A stretch of DNA of 64,000 nt from Thioalkalivibrio sp. ALJT (GTDB lineage: Bacteria > Pseudomonadota > Gammaproteobacteria > Ectothiorhodospirales > Ectothiorhodospiraceae), in the NCBI RefSeq assembly GCF_000381825.1, contig NZ_KB907131.1, positions 21,891 to 85,890 of the forward strand, read 5' to 3'. The position numbers and the translations under genes are program-made. The notes beneath the pieces were generated by a model, which was not told the origin of the DNA, searched no databases, and was given only the letters and a program-made list of their open reading frames with translations. Shown here piece by piece: positions 36,040 through 45,643 of this stretch (the stretch's first letter is position 1; each line of letters begins with the position of its first letter).

Positions 36040-37033
36040 TGATCAGCCCTGCCTCGCGGAAGTAGCGTCGGGCCCCGGGGTGCATCGGTGCCGACAGGCC
36101 TTCGTCCACCATGCCCCTGCGTTCGAGACCGTCGAAGGCGGGGTGCAGGCTGCGGAAGGTCTCGAAGTTTTCGAATACCGCGCGGGTGAGCTCGTAGGCG
36201 GCGGTGTTCGAGGTGCGGTTGGAGGTCACGACCGTGGCGCCTACGCCATAGGTGTGAATGGCCTCGTCCTGACCGGGGTAGGTCCCGGCCGGGATTACGG
36301 CCGTCAGGTAGTACGGGGTGGCTTCGATCAGGGCCTCCACCGCTGCGCCTTCGATGGATACCAGACGGGCATCGCAGGTGGCGATAGGCTCCTGAATCGC
36401 GGCCGAGGGGTGGCCGACGGAGAACACGAAGGCGTCGATGCGGTTGTCGCAAAGCGCCTGGGACTGCTCGCGCGAGGGCAGTTCGGACACGCGGCGGAAG
36501 GTGTCGCGGTCCCAGCCCAGCGTCTCCATCAGGTGCTCCATCAGCGTGCGCTGGCCGGAACCGGGATTGCCGATATTGACGCGCTTGCCCGGCAGGTCAT
36601 CCAGGCCTGCGATGTCCGTGTCCGGGCGCACCACCAGGGTCAGGGGTTCCGGGTGCAGGCTGAACATCGCGCGCAGGTGCGGGGCCGCACCGAAGTCCTC
36701 GAAACGACCGCTCCCGTGGTAGGCGTGGTACTGCAGGTCGGACTGGGCCACGCCGAAGTCCATGTCGCCGGAGCGCACCATGTTCAGGTTGAAGACCGAG
36801 CCGCCGGTGCTCTCTGCGGTGCAGCGCATGCCGTGTTCGGCACGGCGCGTGTTGAACAGCCGGCACAGGTGCTGCCCGGCCGGGTAGTAGACCCCGGTGA
36901 CCCCGCCGGTTCCGATATTGATGAAGCGCGACTCTGCCGCCAGCGCGGGGGCCGCCAGCGCAAGCCCCAGGCCAAGCAGGCCGCTGAGCAGGCGGCGGCG
37001 TACGGAACAGCGGCGGTCGGGATGTGCTCGCAT
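36029..37033 (-). CDS. TAXI-family TRAP transporter solute-binding protein
   Basis: A 334-residue periplasmic receptor. A twin-basic start and signal peptide (RRRLLSGLLGLGLALAAPALAAE) precede the family opening FINIGTGGVTGVYYPAG. TAXI signatures such as ESTGGSVFNLN, DFGVAQSD and KRVNIGNPGSGQRT are present. ATG 37033 follows GGAGAAGG. TAXI proteins bind small acids such as glutamate or alpha-ketoglutarate; the ligand here is unknown. First gene of a run continuing through the permease to glcE, glcF and the aminotransferase. Confidence 0.92.
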   Translation of the reverse strand: MRAHPDRRCSVRRRLLSGLLGLGLALAAPALAAESRFINIGTGGVTGVYYPAGQHLCRLFNTRRAEHGMRCTAESTGGSVFNLNMVRSGDMDFGVAQSDLQYHAYHGSGRFEDFGAAPHLRAMFSLHPEPLTLVVRPDTDIAGLDDLPGKRVNIGNPGSGQRTLMEHLMETLGWDRDTFRRVSELPSREQSQALCDNRIDAFVFSVGHPSAAIQEPIATCDARLVSIEGAAVEALIEATPYYLTAVIPAGTYPGQDEAIHTYGVGATVVTSNRTSNTAAYELTRAVFENFETFRSLHPAFDGLERRGMVDEGLSAPMHPGARRYFREAGLINER

Positions 37034-37151
37034 GCCTTCTCCGGGGAACGGGGGAACCGGAAGTTTAGGGAAACATGATTCAATGTACAGCGTATGGCGT
37101 CCATGATTGCCGGCGCGTAGTGTGAGGGACCCTTTTCCGGAGGCCCCGACC

Positions 37152-37967
37152 ATGTGGCTGCAGACCCGCTGCGACTTCGAGTTCGAGATCGCCGTGCCCA
37201 CGCCATTCGTGCTGATGCTGCGCCCGCGCAGTGGCCCGTTGCAGTGGATTGCGAGCGAGGAATACCGCCTGGTGCCCCATGCGCCGGTATCCGAGTTCGT
37301 GGATGTCTACGGCAATCTCTGCCAGCGCGTGATCGCGCCACCGGGTCCGTTCTCGATTCATACCGCGGCGGAGGTGAAGACGGCCGACGCCCTTGATCGG
37401 GCCCCGGGCGCCCCGTTCGTGGAGGTGCAGTCGCTGCCTGACGCGACCCTGGGCTATCTCCTGCCGAGTCGTTACTGCGAGTCCGATCGCTTCAACCGGA
37501 TGGCCTGCGAGATCACCGCTGGTCAGGCGCTTGGTTACGATCAGGTGGCGGCGATCGAGCAGTGGTTGCGGGAGCGTATCCAGTACATTCCCGGCAGCAG
37601 CGACATTCCCATCTCTGCGGTGGAGGTCAACCAGCGCGGGAAGGGGGTGTGCCGCGACCTGGCGCATCTTGGCATCGCGCTCTGCCGCAGCCTCAGCATC
37701 CCGGCCCGCATGGTCGTCGGTTACCTGCATGGCCTGGAGCCAATGGACATGCATGCCTGGTTCGAGGCCTTTGTCGGCGGGCGCTGGTACAGCTTCGATG
37801 CGACCCAGGCCGAGCTGCGCGGCGGCTACGTGGTGGTGGGCTACGGGCGCGATGCGGCAGATGTGGCGATCTACACCCAGTTTGGCCTGCCGGTGTTTCC
37901 CATCCGGCACGAGGTCGATGTGCACCGGATCACGCCGCCGGGTCCGCGTCCGGCCGGCGTCGATTGA
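37152..37967 (+). CDS. Transglutaminase-like protein (cysteine protease fold)
   Basis: A 271-residue protein of the bacterial transglutaminase-like superfamily. The triad is seen as Cys in [11 protein letters not shown], His in [10 protein letters not shown] and Asp in YSFDATQAE. An N-terminal beta domain precedes it. No signal peptide or membrane segment is obvious. Members act as peptidases or amidases and often stand alone. ATG 37152 follows GGAGG. It is divergent from the TAXI receptor, with 118 bp between. Confidence 0.88.
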   Translation: MWLQTRCDFEFEIAVPTPFVLMLRPRSGPLQWIASEEYRLVPHAPVSEFVDVYGNLCQRVIAPPGPFSIHTAAEVKTADALDRAPGAPFVEVQSLPDATLGYLLPSRYCESDRFNRMACEITAGQALGYDQVAAIEQWLRERIQYIPGSSDIPISAVEVNQRGKGVCRDLAHLGIALCRSLSIPARMVVGYLHGLEPMDMHAWFEAFVGGRWYSFDATQAELRGGYVVVGYGRDAADVAIYTQFGLPVFPIRHEVDVHRITPPGPRPAGVD

Positions 37968-38422
37968 TGCGCATGTCGCGGGATGGTGACCACCGGGCTT
38001 GAACGGCCTTGAGCTTGGCGGACGCTCGTTGCGAATCAGGTTTCCCGGTGGCCTGCGGGGGCTTCGCCCGGTTTCCTGTGTGGCCCGGGATCGCGCCGTA
38101 AACGTACTGATTTCAGAGGTTGAATCCGGCGTCGAAGCGGCGGCCGCCGGGAGCCCGGCCTGAAAAGAGGGGCGCAATGGCGTATGCTGTGCGGCCTTTT
38201 CGACGGCTGCGTCCCGGAGAGGACGCGGGTCCAGTCGCACCTCCGCGCGGGGATCGAGTTCCCGATCTGGCGTCCTGGGTGTGTCGGTCCGGCCTGGCTG
38301 CCTGACAGCGGCAGTGCCCGGACCGCCAGCCGCGCCGCGCGCGGACGCGCGACTGCATCTGTGCTTCCCGATGGCTGGCGCGCCGAAAATCCAGTATTCA
38401 AGGCTTTGAACGGGAGATCCGT
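37968..38422. other. 455-bp leader region upstream of glyA, no gene seen
   Basis: No convincing open frame or known riboswitch is seen. GC-rich hairpins occur (for example around 38055-38090). The ribosome site for glyA (GGGAG at about 38412) is at the end. Such a long leader before glyA could hold its promoter and regulatory sites, but no consensus PurR or MetR site was recognised. Confidence 0.4.
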
Positions 38423-39682
38423 ATGTTTTCGATCGACATGAGTATCCACGGTTACGACGACGAACTCTGGGGTGCCATCAGCAAGGAGGCCCAGCGCCAG
38501 GAAGAGCACATCGAGCTGATTGCCTCCGAGAATTACACCAGCCCGCGCGTGATGGAGGCCCAGGGCTCCGTCCTGACCAACAAGTACGCCGAGGGCTATC
38601 CGGGCAAGCGCTACTATGGTGGCTGCGAGTACGTGGATATCGTCGAACAGCTTGCGATCGACCGTCTCAAGGCGCTCTACGGCGCCGACTACGCGAACGT
38701 GCAGCCGCATTCCGGCTCGCAGGCGAACGCAGCCGTGTACATGGCCCTGCTGCAGCCGCATGACACCGTGCTCGGCATGAGCCTGGACGCCGGTGGCCAC
38801 CTGACCCACGGTGCCAAGCCGAACTTCTCCGGCAAGATCTACAACGCGGTGCAGTACGGCATCACCGACGAGGGCCTGATCGACTACGACGAGGTCCAGC
38901 GCCTGGCCACCGAGCACCAGCCGAAGATGATCGTCGCCGGCTTCTCCGCTTATTCGCGTGTGGTCGACTGGAAGCGCTTCCGCGAGATCGCCGATTCCGT
39001 GGGCGCCTACCTGATGGTGGACATGGCCCACGTCTCCGGCCTGATCGCCGCCGGCGAGTACCCGAACCCGATCGACTACGCCCACGTGGTCACCTCGACC
39101 ACGCACAAGTCCCTGCGCGGGCCGCGTGGCGGCTTCATCATCACCAAGGGCCAGCCGGAGCTGAACAAGAAGTTCCAGTCGCTGATCTTCCCGGGCACCC
39201 AGGGCGGCCCGCTGATGCACGTGATCGCCGGCAAGGCGGTGGCGTTCAAGGAGGCCCTGGAGCCGGAATTCAAGACCTACCAGAAGCAGGTGATCGCCAA
39301 CGCCCGCGCAATGGCCGAGGTCCTGGTCGAACGCGGCTACGACATCGTCTCCGGTGGCACCGACAACCACCTGTTCCTGCTGAGCCTGGTGTCCAAGGGC
39401 ATGACCGGCAAGGCCGCGGACGCCGCCCTGGGCCGCGCCAACATCACGGTCAACAAGAACGCCGTGCCGAATGACCCGCAGTCCCCGTTTGTCACCTCCG
39501 GCATTCGCATCGGCACCGCCGCGCTGACCACCCGTGGCTTCACCGAGGCCGAGTCGCGCGAGCTGGCCGGCTGGATCGCCGACGTGCTGGATGACCACGA
39601 GAACGAGCAGGTGATCGACGCGACCCGCGACAAGGTCGTCGAGATCTGCCGCCGCTTCCCGGTCTACGGCGCCGTCGAATAA
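38423..39682 (+). CDS. glyA: Serine hydroxymethyltransferase
   Basis: A 419-residue PLP enzyme interconverting serine plus THF and glycine plus 5,10-methylene-THF. The PLP lysine Lys229 lies in [13 protein letters not shown]; other blocks are [26 protein letters not shown] and [12 protein letters not shown]. Length and residue numbering match E. coli GlyA. With the glycine cleavage system it converts two glycines to one serine. It is followed after 22 bp by nrdR, a common arrangement. Confidence 0.98.
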   Translation: MFSIDMSIHGYDDELWGAISKEAQRQEEHIELIASENYTSPRVMEAQGSVLTNKYAEGYPGKRYYGGCEYVDIVEQLAIDRLKALYGADYANVQPHSGSQANAAVYMALLQPHDTVLGMSLDAGGHLTHGAKPNFSGKIYNAVQYGITDEGLIDYDEVQRLATEHQPKMIVAGFSAYSRVVDWKRFREIADSVGAYLMVDMAHVSGLIAAGEYPNPIDYAHVVTSTTHKSLRGPRGGFIITKGQPELNKKFQSLIFPGTQGGPLMHVIAGKAVAFKEALEPEFKTYQKQVIANARAMAEVLVERGYDIVSGGTDNHLFLLSLVSKGMTGKAADAALGRANITVNKNAVPNDPQSPFVTSGIRIGTAALTTRGFTEAESRELAGWIADVLDDHENEQVIDATRDKVVEICRRFPVYGAVE

Positions 39683-39704
39683 CGCGGCATAGCGGCGGCC
39701 CGCC

Positions 39705-40274
39705 ATGCGCTGCCCGGCCTGTGGCGCTCAGGAGACCCGCGTGGTCGACTCGCGGGTGGCCGGTCCCGAGCAGGAGCAGATTCGGCGTCGGCGTGAATGC
39801 CGCGCCTGCGGGGCACGCTTTACTACCTTCGAGCGGGCGGAGTTCAGCCTGCCGCGGGTGGTCAAGCGCTCCGGCGAGCGCGTCGCGTTCGACGAGGACA
39901 AGCTGCGCAGCGGGCTGCGCCGGGCCCTGCACAAGCGCCCGGTGAAGACGGAAGATGTCGAACGCGTGATCGACGACATCAAGCGCCAGCTTTCCGCCCT
40001 TACGGCCCCCGAGGTGAAGTCCGACCGTATCGGCGAGATGGTGCTGGCGGCCCTGCACGGGCTCGACCACGTGGCCTACATTCGGTTTGCCTCCATCTAT
40101 CTCAGCTTCGCCAGCGTGCAGTCCTTCCGCGAGGCTATCGAGCGCCTGGAAGAGGACCTGAGCCCGGAAATGCGCCGGTCGCAGTTGCGCCTGATTGACG
40201 AAGAGGCGGCTGACGCGGCCGCGGATCGGGAGCTGACCGGGACCGGGCATGATGCGCAGGAGGAGGGTGCGTAA
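39705..40274 (+). CDS. nrdR: Transcriptional repressor NrdR
   Basis: ATP/dATP-sensing repressor of ribonucleotide reductase genes (189 aa). The N-terminal zinc ribbon has MRCPACGAQETRVVDSR and CRACGARFTTFER, followed by an ATP-cone (VVKRSGERVAFDEDKL to FASVQSF). The C-terminus is longer than the usual 150 residues by an acidic tail. Its last base is the first of ribD (TAATG), so ribD is translationally coupled. Confidence 0.97.
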   Translation: MRCPACGAQETRVVDSRVAGPEQEQIRRRRECRACGARFTTFERAEFSLPRVVKRSGERVAFDEDKLRSGLRRALHKRPVKTEDVERVIDDIKRQLSALTAPEVKSDRIGEMVLAALHGLDHVAYIRFASIYLSFASVQSFREAIERLEEDLSPEMRRSQLRLIDEEAADAAADRELTGTGHDAQEEGA

Positions 40275-41461
40275 TGGACACGCCGACCACGGAGCAGGCC
40301 ACTCTCGACCGGCATTACATGGCGCGGGCACTGGGGCTGGCGGACTACGGCCGTTTCAGCACGGACCCGAACCCGCGTGTGGGCTGCGTACTGGTGCGTG
40401 ACGGGCGCGAGGTGGGTGCCGGACTGCACTGGTTGGCGGGTGCCCCGCATGCCGAGGTGAACGCCCTGACGGCCGCTGGCGCCGCTGCTCGCGGCGCGAC
40501 GGCCTATGTCACGCTGGAACCCTGCAGCCATCATGGACGGACCCCGCCTTGCACCGGGGAGCTGATCCGGGCGGGCGTGGCGCGGGTGGTGATCGCCATG
40601 CAGGACCCGAACCCGCGGGTCTGTGGCGGCGGCATCGCGGCACTGCGCGAGGCGGGTATCGAGGTGACTACCGGGGTCCTCGAAGAGGCGGCACGGGCCC
40701 TGAATCCGGGCTTTGTCCGGCGTATGGAACACGGGCGACCCTGGGTGCGCGTGAAGCTCGCGGCCAGTCTGGACGGGCGCACCGCGATGGCCTCCGGCGA
40801 TTCGAGATGGATCACCGGCGAGGCGGCGCGGCGTGACGTGCAGCTTTGGCGTGCCCGCGCCGGTGCAATCCTGACCGGCAGCGGTACCGTGGTCACCGAC
40901 GACCCGCGCCTGAACGTGCGTCTGCAGCCCGGCGCACTGGCGGCCCAGGCGGGTTTTCCCGAACTCCCTGAGGTACGCGACCTGTCGTCACGGCAACCGC
41001 TGCGCGTGATTCTGGATGCGCGTCTGCGCACGCCGCCGTCGGCGCAGATCCTGCGAACCGGACCGGTGTGGGTGCTTACCGCGCCCGGGATGGCGCAGAC
41101 CCCGGCGGCGGACGCCCTGCGCGAGCGCGGGGCCGAGGTGCGCCCGGTGCCGCTGGCGCAGGGCAGGAGCGAGGGAGGTCTGGATCCGGGCACGGTACTG
41201 CAGGAGCTGGGGCGCGCGGAGATCAATGAGCTCCATGTCGAATCCGGTCCGGGCCTGGCCGGGGCCCTGGCGCGCGGTGGCTGGGTGGACGAGTGGCTGA
41301 TCTATCAGGCGCCCCTGCTGCTGGGCTCGAATGCCCGTCCGCTGGTGGAATGGCCGCTGGCGCATATGGATGAACGCGCCGAACTGGAGATCCTCGAGAG
41401 CCGCTGGGTCGGCGACAGCCTGCGCCTGCGCGCCCGCCCGCGCCCCTGCCCGCGCCCCTGA
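40274..41461 (+). CDS. ribD: Bifunctional pyrimidine deaminase/reductase RibD
   Basis: A 395-residue riboflavin enzyme. The N-terminal deaminase has the zinc ligands HAEVNAL and PCSHHGRTPPC; the C-terminal reductase starts RPWVRVKLAASLDGRTA with DSRWITGEAARRDV. It converts the pyrimidine product of GTP cyclohydrolase II in two steps. It is slightly longer than typical (about 370). First rib gene of the cluster; ribE follows after 331 bp. Confidence 0.97.
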   Translation: MDTPTTEQATLDRHYMARALGLADYGRFSTDPNPRVGCVLVRDGREVGAGLHWLAGAPHAEVNALTAAGAAARGATAYVTLEPCSHHGRTPPCTGELIRAGVARVVIAMQDPNPRVCGGGIAALREAGIEVTTGVLEEAARALNPGFVRRMEHGRPWVRVKLAASLDGRTAMASGDSRWITGEAARRDVQLWRARAGAILTGSGTVVTDDPRLNVRLQPGALAAQAGFPELPEVRDLSSRQPLRVILDARLRTPPSAQILRTGPVWVLTAPGMAQTPAADALRERGAEVRPVPLAQGRSEGGLDPGTVLQELGRAEINELHVESGPGLAGALARGGWVDEWLIYQAPLLLGSNARPLVEWPLAHMDERAELEILESRWVGDSLRLRARPRPCPRP

Positions 41462-41792
41462 GCGCCAGTTTCACGGTGCAGAAGGTCCGGGACGGTTTCA
41501 CCGGAAGAGGGGCGGGTGGAAGGCCGGTTGGGTTGGAAAGGGCGCGCGCAATGGCTGTGCTGGGGCCGACCCCCACCATTCGTTTTGGTCCTTCACCGTA
41601 ATGTCCCTGCCAGTCTTCCTGCCTTCCTGTGAATCGTCCCGGACGCCTCTGCGTATGCTGCGCGTTGAACCGGAGGCTTTCGGGAAGAACCGGGTAAAAG
41701 GCCGGGGCGTGGTGCGAAACCACCAGGGTTTCCCTATGATGGGCGCCTTTTCGCACCTCGTACCGGGGTTGCGCACCAAGAAAGCAAGGCCC
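41462..41792. other. 331-bp gap between ribD and ribE; no FMN riboswitch seen
   Basis: No gene is apparent, and the conserved blocks of the FMN (RFN) riboswitch are absent. A -10-like TATGAT occurs at 41735-41740 without a clear -35, so a separate promoter for ribE is possible. Nothing else was recognised. Confidence 0.4.
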
Positions 41793-42473
41793 ATGTTTAC
41801 CGGAATCATCGAGACCCTTGGCAGCCTGGATCGCCTGACCCCCAGCGGCGGTGATGTGCGCCTGCACGTGAATGCCCCCGGGATGGATCTGTCGGACACG
41901 CGCCTGGGCGACTCCATCGCGGTCAACGGCGTGTGCCTGACCGTGACCGATCTGACGGATACGGGGTTTGCCGCGGACGTCTCGCGCGAGTCCCTGAACG
42001 TGACCACGCTGGGCGGGCTGGGGCCGGGCGACCGGGTCAATCTGGAGCGGGCCCTGGCGCTGGGCGACCGCCTCGGTGGCCACATGGTCTCGGGCCACGT
42101 AGATGGTGTGGGCGAGGTGGTCGCGATGGAGGCGGATGCACGGTCGACCCGCGTGCGCTTCCGTGCCCCCGCCGCGCTGGCGCGCTACATCGCCGCAAAG
42201 GGCTCGATTACCATCGACGGGACCAGCCTGACCGTGAACCGGGTCGATGGCGCCGAGTTCGAGGTCAACATCATCCCGCACACCTGGTCGTTGACCCGTT
42301 TCTCCGTGTATGCCGCAGGCATGCCGGTGAACCTGGAGGTCGACCTGATCGCCCGCTACCTGGAACGCCTGATGCTGGGCGAGCGCGCGGCGGAGCCGGG
42401 CGGGGCGGGCGAGCTGTCCGAGGCCTGGCTCGCCGCACAGGGCTTTCCCAATCATTCCGGGTCGCGCGACTGA
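41793..42473 (+). CDS. ribE: Riboflavin synthase, alpha chain
   Basis: A 226-residue protein made of two lumazine-binding repeats. Repeat 1 begins MFTGIIETLGSL with DSIAVNGVCLTV; repeat 2 has GHMVSGHVDGVGEV and KGSITIDGTSLTV. It dismutates two 6,7-dimethyl-8-ribityllumazines to riboflavin. ATG 41793 is fixed by the invariant MFTGI start. It stands 27 bp ahead of ribBA. Confidence 0.97.
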   Translation: MFTGIIETLGSLDRLTPSGGDVRLHVNAPGMDLSDTRLGDSIAVNGVCLTVTDLTDTGFAADVSRESLNVTTLGGLGPGDRVNLERALALGDRLGGHMVSGHVDGVGEVVAMEADARSTRVRFRAPAALARYIAAKGSITIDGTSLTVNRVDGAEFEVNIIPHTWSLTRFSVYAAGMPVNLEVDLIARYLERLMLGERAAEPGGAGELSEAWLAAQGFPNHSGSRD

Positions 42474-42500
42474 GCGCACGGCCCCCGACCGAAGGCACGC

Positions 42501-43607
42501 ATGGAATTCTCCAACACCGAAACCATCCTTGAGGAACTGCAGGCCGGGCGCATGGTGGTCATCGTCGACGACGAGGACCGCGAGAACGAGGGCGACCTGC
42601 TGATGCTGGCCTCGCACGCGCGGCCCGAGGACATCAACTTCATGGCCAAGTACGGCCGCGGGCTGATCTGCCTGACGCTGACCCGCGAGCGCTGCAAGCA
42701 GCTGGCGCTGCCGCTGATGGTGACCGACACCAACGACGTGCACGGCACCAACTTCACGCTGTCCATTGAGGCCGCCGAGGGCGTGACCACCGGCATCTCC
42801 GCCTACGATCGTGCGCACACCATCCGGACCGCGGTCGCGCCCAACGCGAAGCCCGAGGATATCGTCCAGCCGGGGCACGTGTTCCCGTTGATGGCGCAGC
42901 CGGGCGGGGTCATCGTGCGCGCGGGCCATACCGAGGCCGGCTGCGATCTCGCGCGCCTGGCCGGCGCCGAGCCGGCTGCGGTGATTGTCGAGATCCTGAA
43001 CGAGGACGGCAGCATGGCGCGGCGTCCGGATCTCGAGCGCTTCTGTGCCGAGCACGATCTGAAGATGGGCACCATCGAAGACCTGATCCGGTACCGGATT
43101 GAAAACGAAAAGACCGTGCGCCGGGTCTCGGAGCGTCCTTTCCCGACCGAGTACGGCGAGTTCCGCTTGCTGGCGTTCGAAGACGAGGTCGACCACCAGC
43201 TGCACTTTGCGCTGGTGCGGGGCGAGCCGAAGCCGAACACCGATGTGCTGGTGCGCGTGCACCTGGAAAGCACGTTGCATGACACCCTGGGGTATGCCGG
43301 CCCGGATCGTGGGTGGCCCCTGGATGATGCCCTGCGCCGGATTGATGCGGCCGGGGAAGGGGTGGTGGTGCTGCTGCGCAAGCACGAGAGCTCGGAGGCG
43401 CTGGCGCAGCGCCTGGAACAGCTCGGGCAGCCGTCGCAGGAGGAGCGCGGCGGGCGTGAGAACTCGGCGGAGTGGCGCATGTACGGTATCGGTGCTCAGA
43501 TCCTGGCGGACTGTGGTGTCGGGCGCATGAAGCTGATGTCCGCGCCCAAGCGCTTTCATGGCCTCGGCGGCTTCGGCCTTGAGGTCGTGGACTACGTCCA
43601 CGAGTAA
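42501..43607 (+). CDS. ribBA: 3,4-dihydroxy-2-butanone-4-phosphate synthase with degenerate GTP cyclohydrolase II domain
   Basis: A 368-residue two-domain protein. The N-terminal DHBP synthase (to about residue 205) is intact: DDEDRENEGDLL, the GLICLTLT block and GHVFPLMAQPGGVIVRAGHTEA. The C-terminal GTP cyclohydrolase II-like half keeps the fold (LVRVHLEST, RMYGIGAQIL) but lacks the three zinc cysteines normally found as CLTGD and CDCG. It is therefore probably a RibB enzyme with a non-catalytic partner domain, as in other proteobacterial RibBX proteins; a separate RibA is expected elsewhere. Confidence 0.93.
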   Translation: MEFSNTETILEELQAGRMVVIVDDEDRENEGDLLMLASHARPEDINFMAKYGRGLICLTLTRERCKQLALPLMVTDTNDVHGTNFTLSIEAAEGVTTGISAYDRAHTIRTAVAPNAKPEDIVQPGHVFPLMAQPGGVIVRAGHTEAGCDLARLAGAEPAAVIVEILNEDGSMARRPDLERFCAEHDLKMGTIEDLIRYRIENEKTVRRVSERPFPTEYGEFRLLAFEDEVDHQLHFALVRGEPKPNTDVLVRVHLESTLHDTLGYAGPDRGWPLDDALRRIDAAGEGVVVLLRKHESSEALAQRLEQLGQPSQEERGGRENSAEWRMYGIGAQILADCGVGRMKLMSAPKRFHGLGGFGLEVVDYVHE

Positions 43608-43631
43608 GCGCACCGGGGGCCTTGAGTCCGG

Positions 43632-43885
43632 CCGCCTGCCTTGTTGTGGTTGGCCCTGGTTCGTCCTCGGGTGTTTACGGTGGCTCCGGTCCGCATAGTG
43701 CCCGGCGCTGACTCGCCAGCGCGCCGCGAGGTACTTCTTTGCTCGTGCAAAGAAGTACCCAAGAAACACGCCCGACTGCCGCGACCCCGGCCCGCTGCGC
43801 GGGCCGGGGTTTCCCTCGCTCCGAGGGTTTTCGCGGGCGGCGCTGAACTCGCTGCGCCTGCGGCTTCGCTCAAACATCCAGCGCC
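43632..43885. repeat. Intergenic repeat element, left inverted copy
   Basis: Left half of a head-to-head pair inside the 950-bp ribBA-ribH gap. Its outer 95 bp (43632-43727) match the reverse complement of 44333-44426, and the inner block at 43837-43885 (GCGGCGCTGAACTCGCT, then CATCCAGCGCC) matches that of 44181-44227. It contains a perfect 13-bp hairpin GGTACTTCTTTGC/GCAAAGAAGTACC (43730-43759) and an 11-bp GC hairpin (43786-43810) followed by TTT. No protein is predicted with confidence. Confidence 0.75.
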
Positions 43886-44180
43886 TCTGATCCCGCGAAA
43901 ACCCTCTCCGCTCGGCGCGACGACAACGGGGGGTCAAGGTCACGATAACGGCGGTCCACAGGTTCGTGGTAATGGATGAAGGCTAGGTCTTCGAGCATCT
44001 TGGGCACGCTCGGCCTGCGGCCATGGCGTGCCGCGCCCGCGAGCGGGCGCCGGGGGCTTTCCGACGGCAGTGCGCATTGTGGTGTCGTGGGGCTGAGATA
44101 CCTTCTGTCTTGACCTTCGCCTCCCGTATGGAGCCCCTTGCGGAAGGGTTCTCGGGCCGGCCCGTTTTCCATAAATTCGG

Positions 44181-44426
44181 GGCGCTGGATGTCTGAGCGA
44201 AGCGCAGCGTAGCGAGTTCAGCGCCGCCGGCCCGAGGGCCCTGGAGCGAGGTTCCCGGGCGAAATCCAGGTGCGCCTCGACGGGTCCTTTCTTGGGCAAG
44301 CAAAAAAGCCAGTTGTTGATCAAAAACGGGCGGGGCGCGCTGGCGAGTCAGCGCCTGGCAGGTGGCGGACCGGGGGCACCGTAAACACGAACGACGAACC
44401 ATAGCCAGCCACAACAAGGCAGGCGG
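44181..44426. repeat. Intergenic repeat element, right inverted copy
   Basis: Right half of the pair, in the opposite orientation, ending with CCACAACAAGGCAGGCGG at 44409-44426. The centre between copies (43886-44180) is less similar and carries no recognisable gene. A fragment of the same element occurs near 1142. The pair sits about 130 bp before ribH. Confidence 0.75.
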
Positions 44427-44558
44427 CTCGCTGCGCGATTCGTGCGGGCGCGCTCTACCGCGCGGGTTCGCGGTGCTACACTAGGCGGCCTTTGCAACTC
44501 GGCCCCGCGGGGCGGCCCCAAACGGCCGCCTCGTCTCCGTCTCAATCGGAATGAAACC

Positions 44559-45038
44559 ATGCACGACATCAAGACCCTGGAAGGCGTATTCACCGACGCC
44601 GCCGACCATCGCTATGGCCTGCTGCTGGCGCGTTTTAACAGCCTGATCGTCGAGCGCCTGCTGGAAGGCGCGGTGGATACCCTGAAACGCCATGGCGTGC
44701 AGGAGAAGAATCTGACCATCGCGCGGGTGCCGGGGGCCTACGAGCTGCCGCTGGCGGCCCAGGCCATGGCCCGGTCCGGTCAGTACGATGGCGTGATCGC
44801 ACTGGGTTGCGTGATCCGGGGGTCCACCCCGCATTTCGACTATGTTGCCGGCGAGGCGGCCAAGGGCCTGGCGCAGGTGCAGATGGCCGAGGACCTGCCG
44901 ATCAGCTTTGGCGTGCTGACAACGGACTCCATCGAGCAGGCGATCGAACGGGCCGGTACCAAGGCGGGCAACAAGGGCGCGGATGCGGCCATGGGCGCGA
45001 TCGAAATGGTCAGCCTGCTGCGTCAGTTGCGTGGCTGA
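44559..45038 (+). CDS. ribH: 6,7-dimethyl-8-ribityllumazine synthase
   Basis: A 159-residue beta subunit that condenses the RibD product pathway intermediate with dihydroxybutanone phosphate. Motifs: [42 protein letters not shown] and [20 protein letters not shown] 44559 is chosen since it gives the family length; an in-frame upstream start would add 39 residues from the repeat-rich leader. It is coupled to nusB, a conserved order. Confidence 0.97.
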   Translation: MHDIKTLEGVFTDAADHRYGLLLARFNSLIVERLLEGAVDTLKRHGVQEKNLTIARVPGAYELPLAAQAMARSGQYDGVIALGCVIRGSTPHFDYVAGEAAKGLAQVQMAEDLPISFGVLTTDSIEQAIERAGTKAGNKGADAAMGAIEMVSLLRQLRG

Positions 45039-45082
45039 GCCCGCGCCTTCCCGTGCCGTTTGCCGCTACCAACAGGCCTGCC

Positions 45083-45619
45083 GTGACTGAATCCTCCGAC
45101 TCCCGCCCCGAGGGCCGCAGCCCGCGCAACAATAATGCCGGCGGCAAGCCCGGCCGTGCCCGGCGGCCCCGCAGTACGCCGGAGCAACGCGCCCGGCATG
45201 CGCGTTCCTTCGCGCGCCGGCGCGCGATGCAGGCGCTTTACTCCTGGCAGATGACCGGCGCTCACCCCAAGGACATCCTGGCCGAGTTCCGCGACGACGA
45301 GGAGCACGCCAAGGCAGATGCCGAGTACTTTCGCGAACTGCTGATCGGCGTGACCCGTGATCGCGAGGCCCTGGATGCGCGTATGGAACCCTACCTCGGG
45401 CGCCCGCTGGCGCAGCTCGACCCGGTGGAACACGCGCTGCTGTGGCTGGGGCAGTGGGAGCTGTCCGAGCGCGTCGATGTCCCCTATCGCGTCGTCATTA
45501 ACGAGGCGGTGGATCTCGCCAAGCGCTACGGGGCCGAACAGTCGCACCGCTACATCAATGGCGTGCTGGACCGGCTGTCGGTCGATCTGCGCGGCGCGGA
45601 ACGTTCCACACGGCGCTGA
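45083..45619 (+). CDS. nusB: Transcription antitermination protein NusB
   Basis: All-helical RNA-binding factor (178 aa from GTG 45083) that joins NusE at boxA for rRNA antitermination. The core begins ARRRAMQALYSWQMTG and ends with YRVVINEAVDLAKRYG and RYINGVLDRLS. A 45-residue basic, Pro/Arg/Asn-rich N-terminal extension precedes the core. GTG 45053 is an alternative start in the same frame. It lies between ribH and thiL as in many gammaproteobacteria. Confidence 0.94.
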   Translation: MTESSDSRPEGRSPRNNNAGGKPGRARRPRSTPEQRARHARSFARRRAMQALYSWQMTGAHPKDILAEFRDDEEHAKADAEYFRELLIGVTRDREALDARMEPYLGRPLAQLDPVEHALLWLGQWELSERVDVPYRVVINEAVDLAKRYGAEQSHRYINGVLDRLSVDLRGAERSTRR

Positions 45620-45643
45620 CCCGGGCGGGTCAGCATCACGGCC

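Noticed and set aside
41462..41792. FMN riboswitch before ribE
   Set aside because: The RFN conserved blocks are absent and no matching paired structure with a terminator was seen; the same holds for the ribH leader.
43608..44558. Insertion sequence between ribBA and ribH
   Set aside because: No transposase frame or target-site duplication was found; the open frames present are short, repeat-derived and on both strands, so it is described as a repeat pair.
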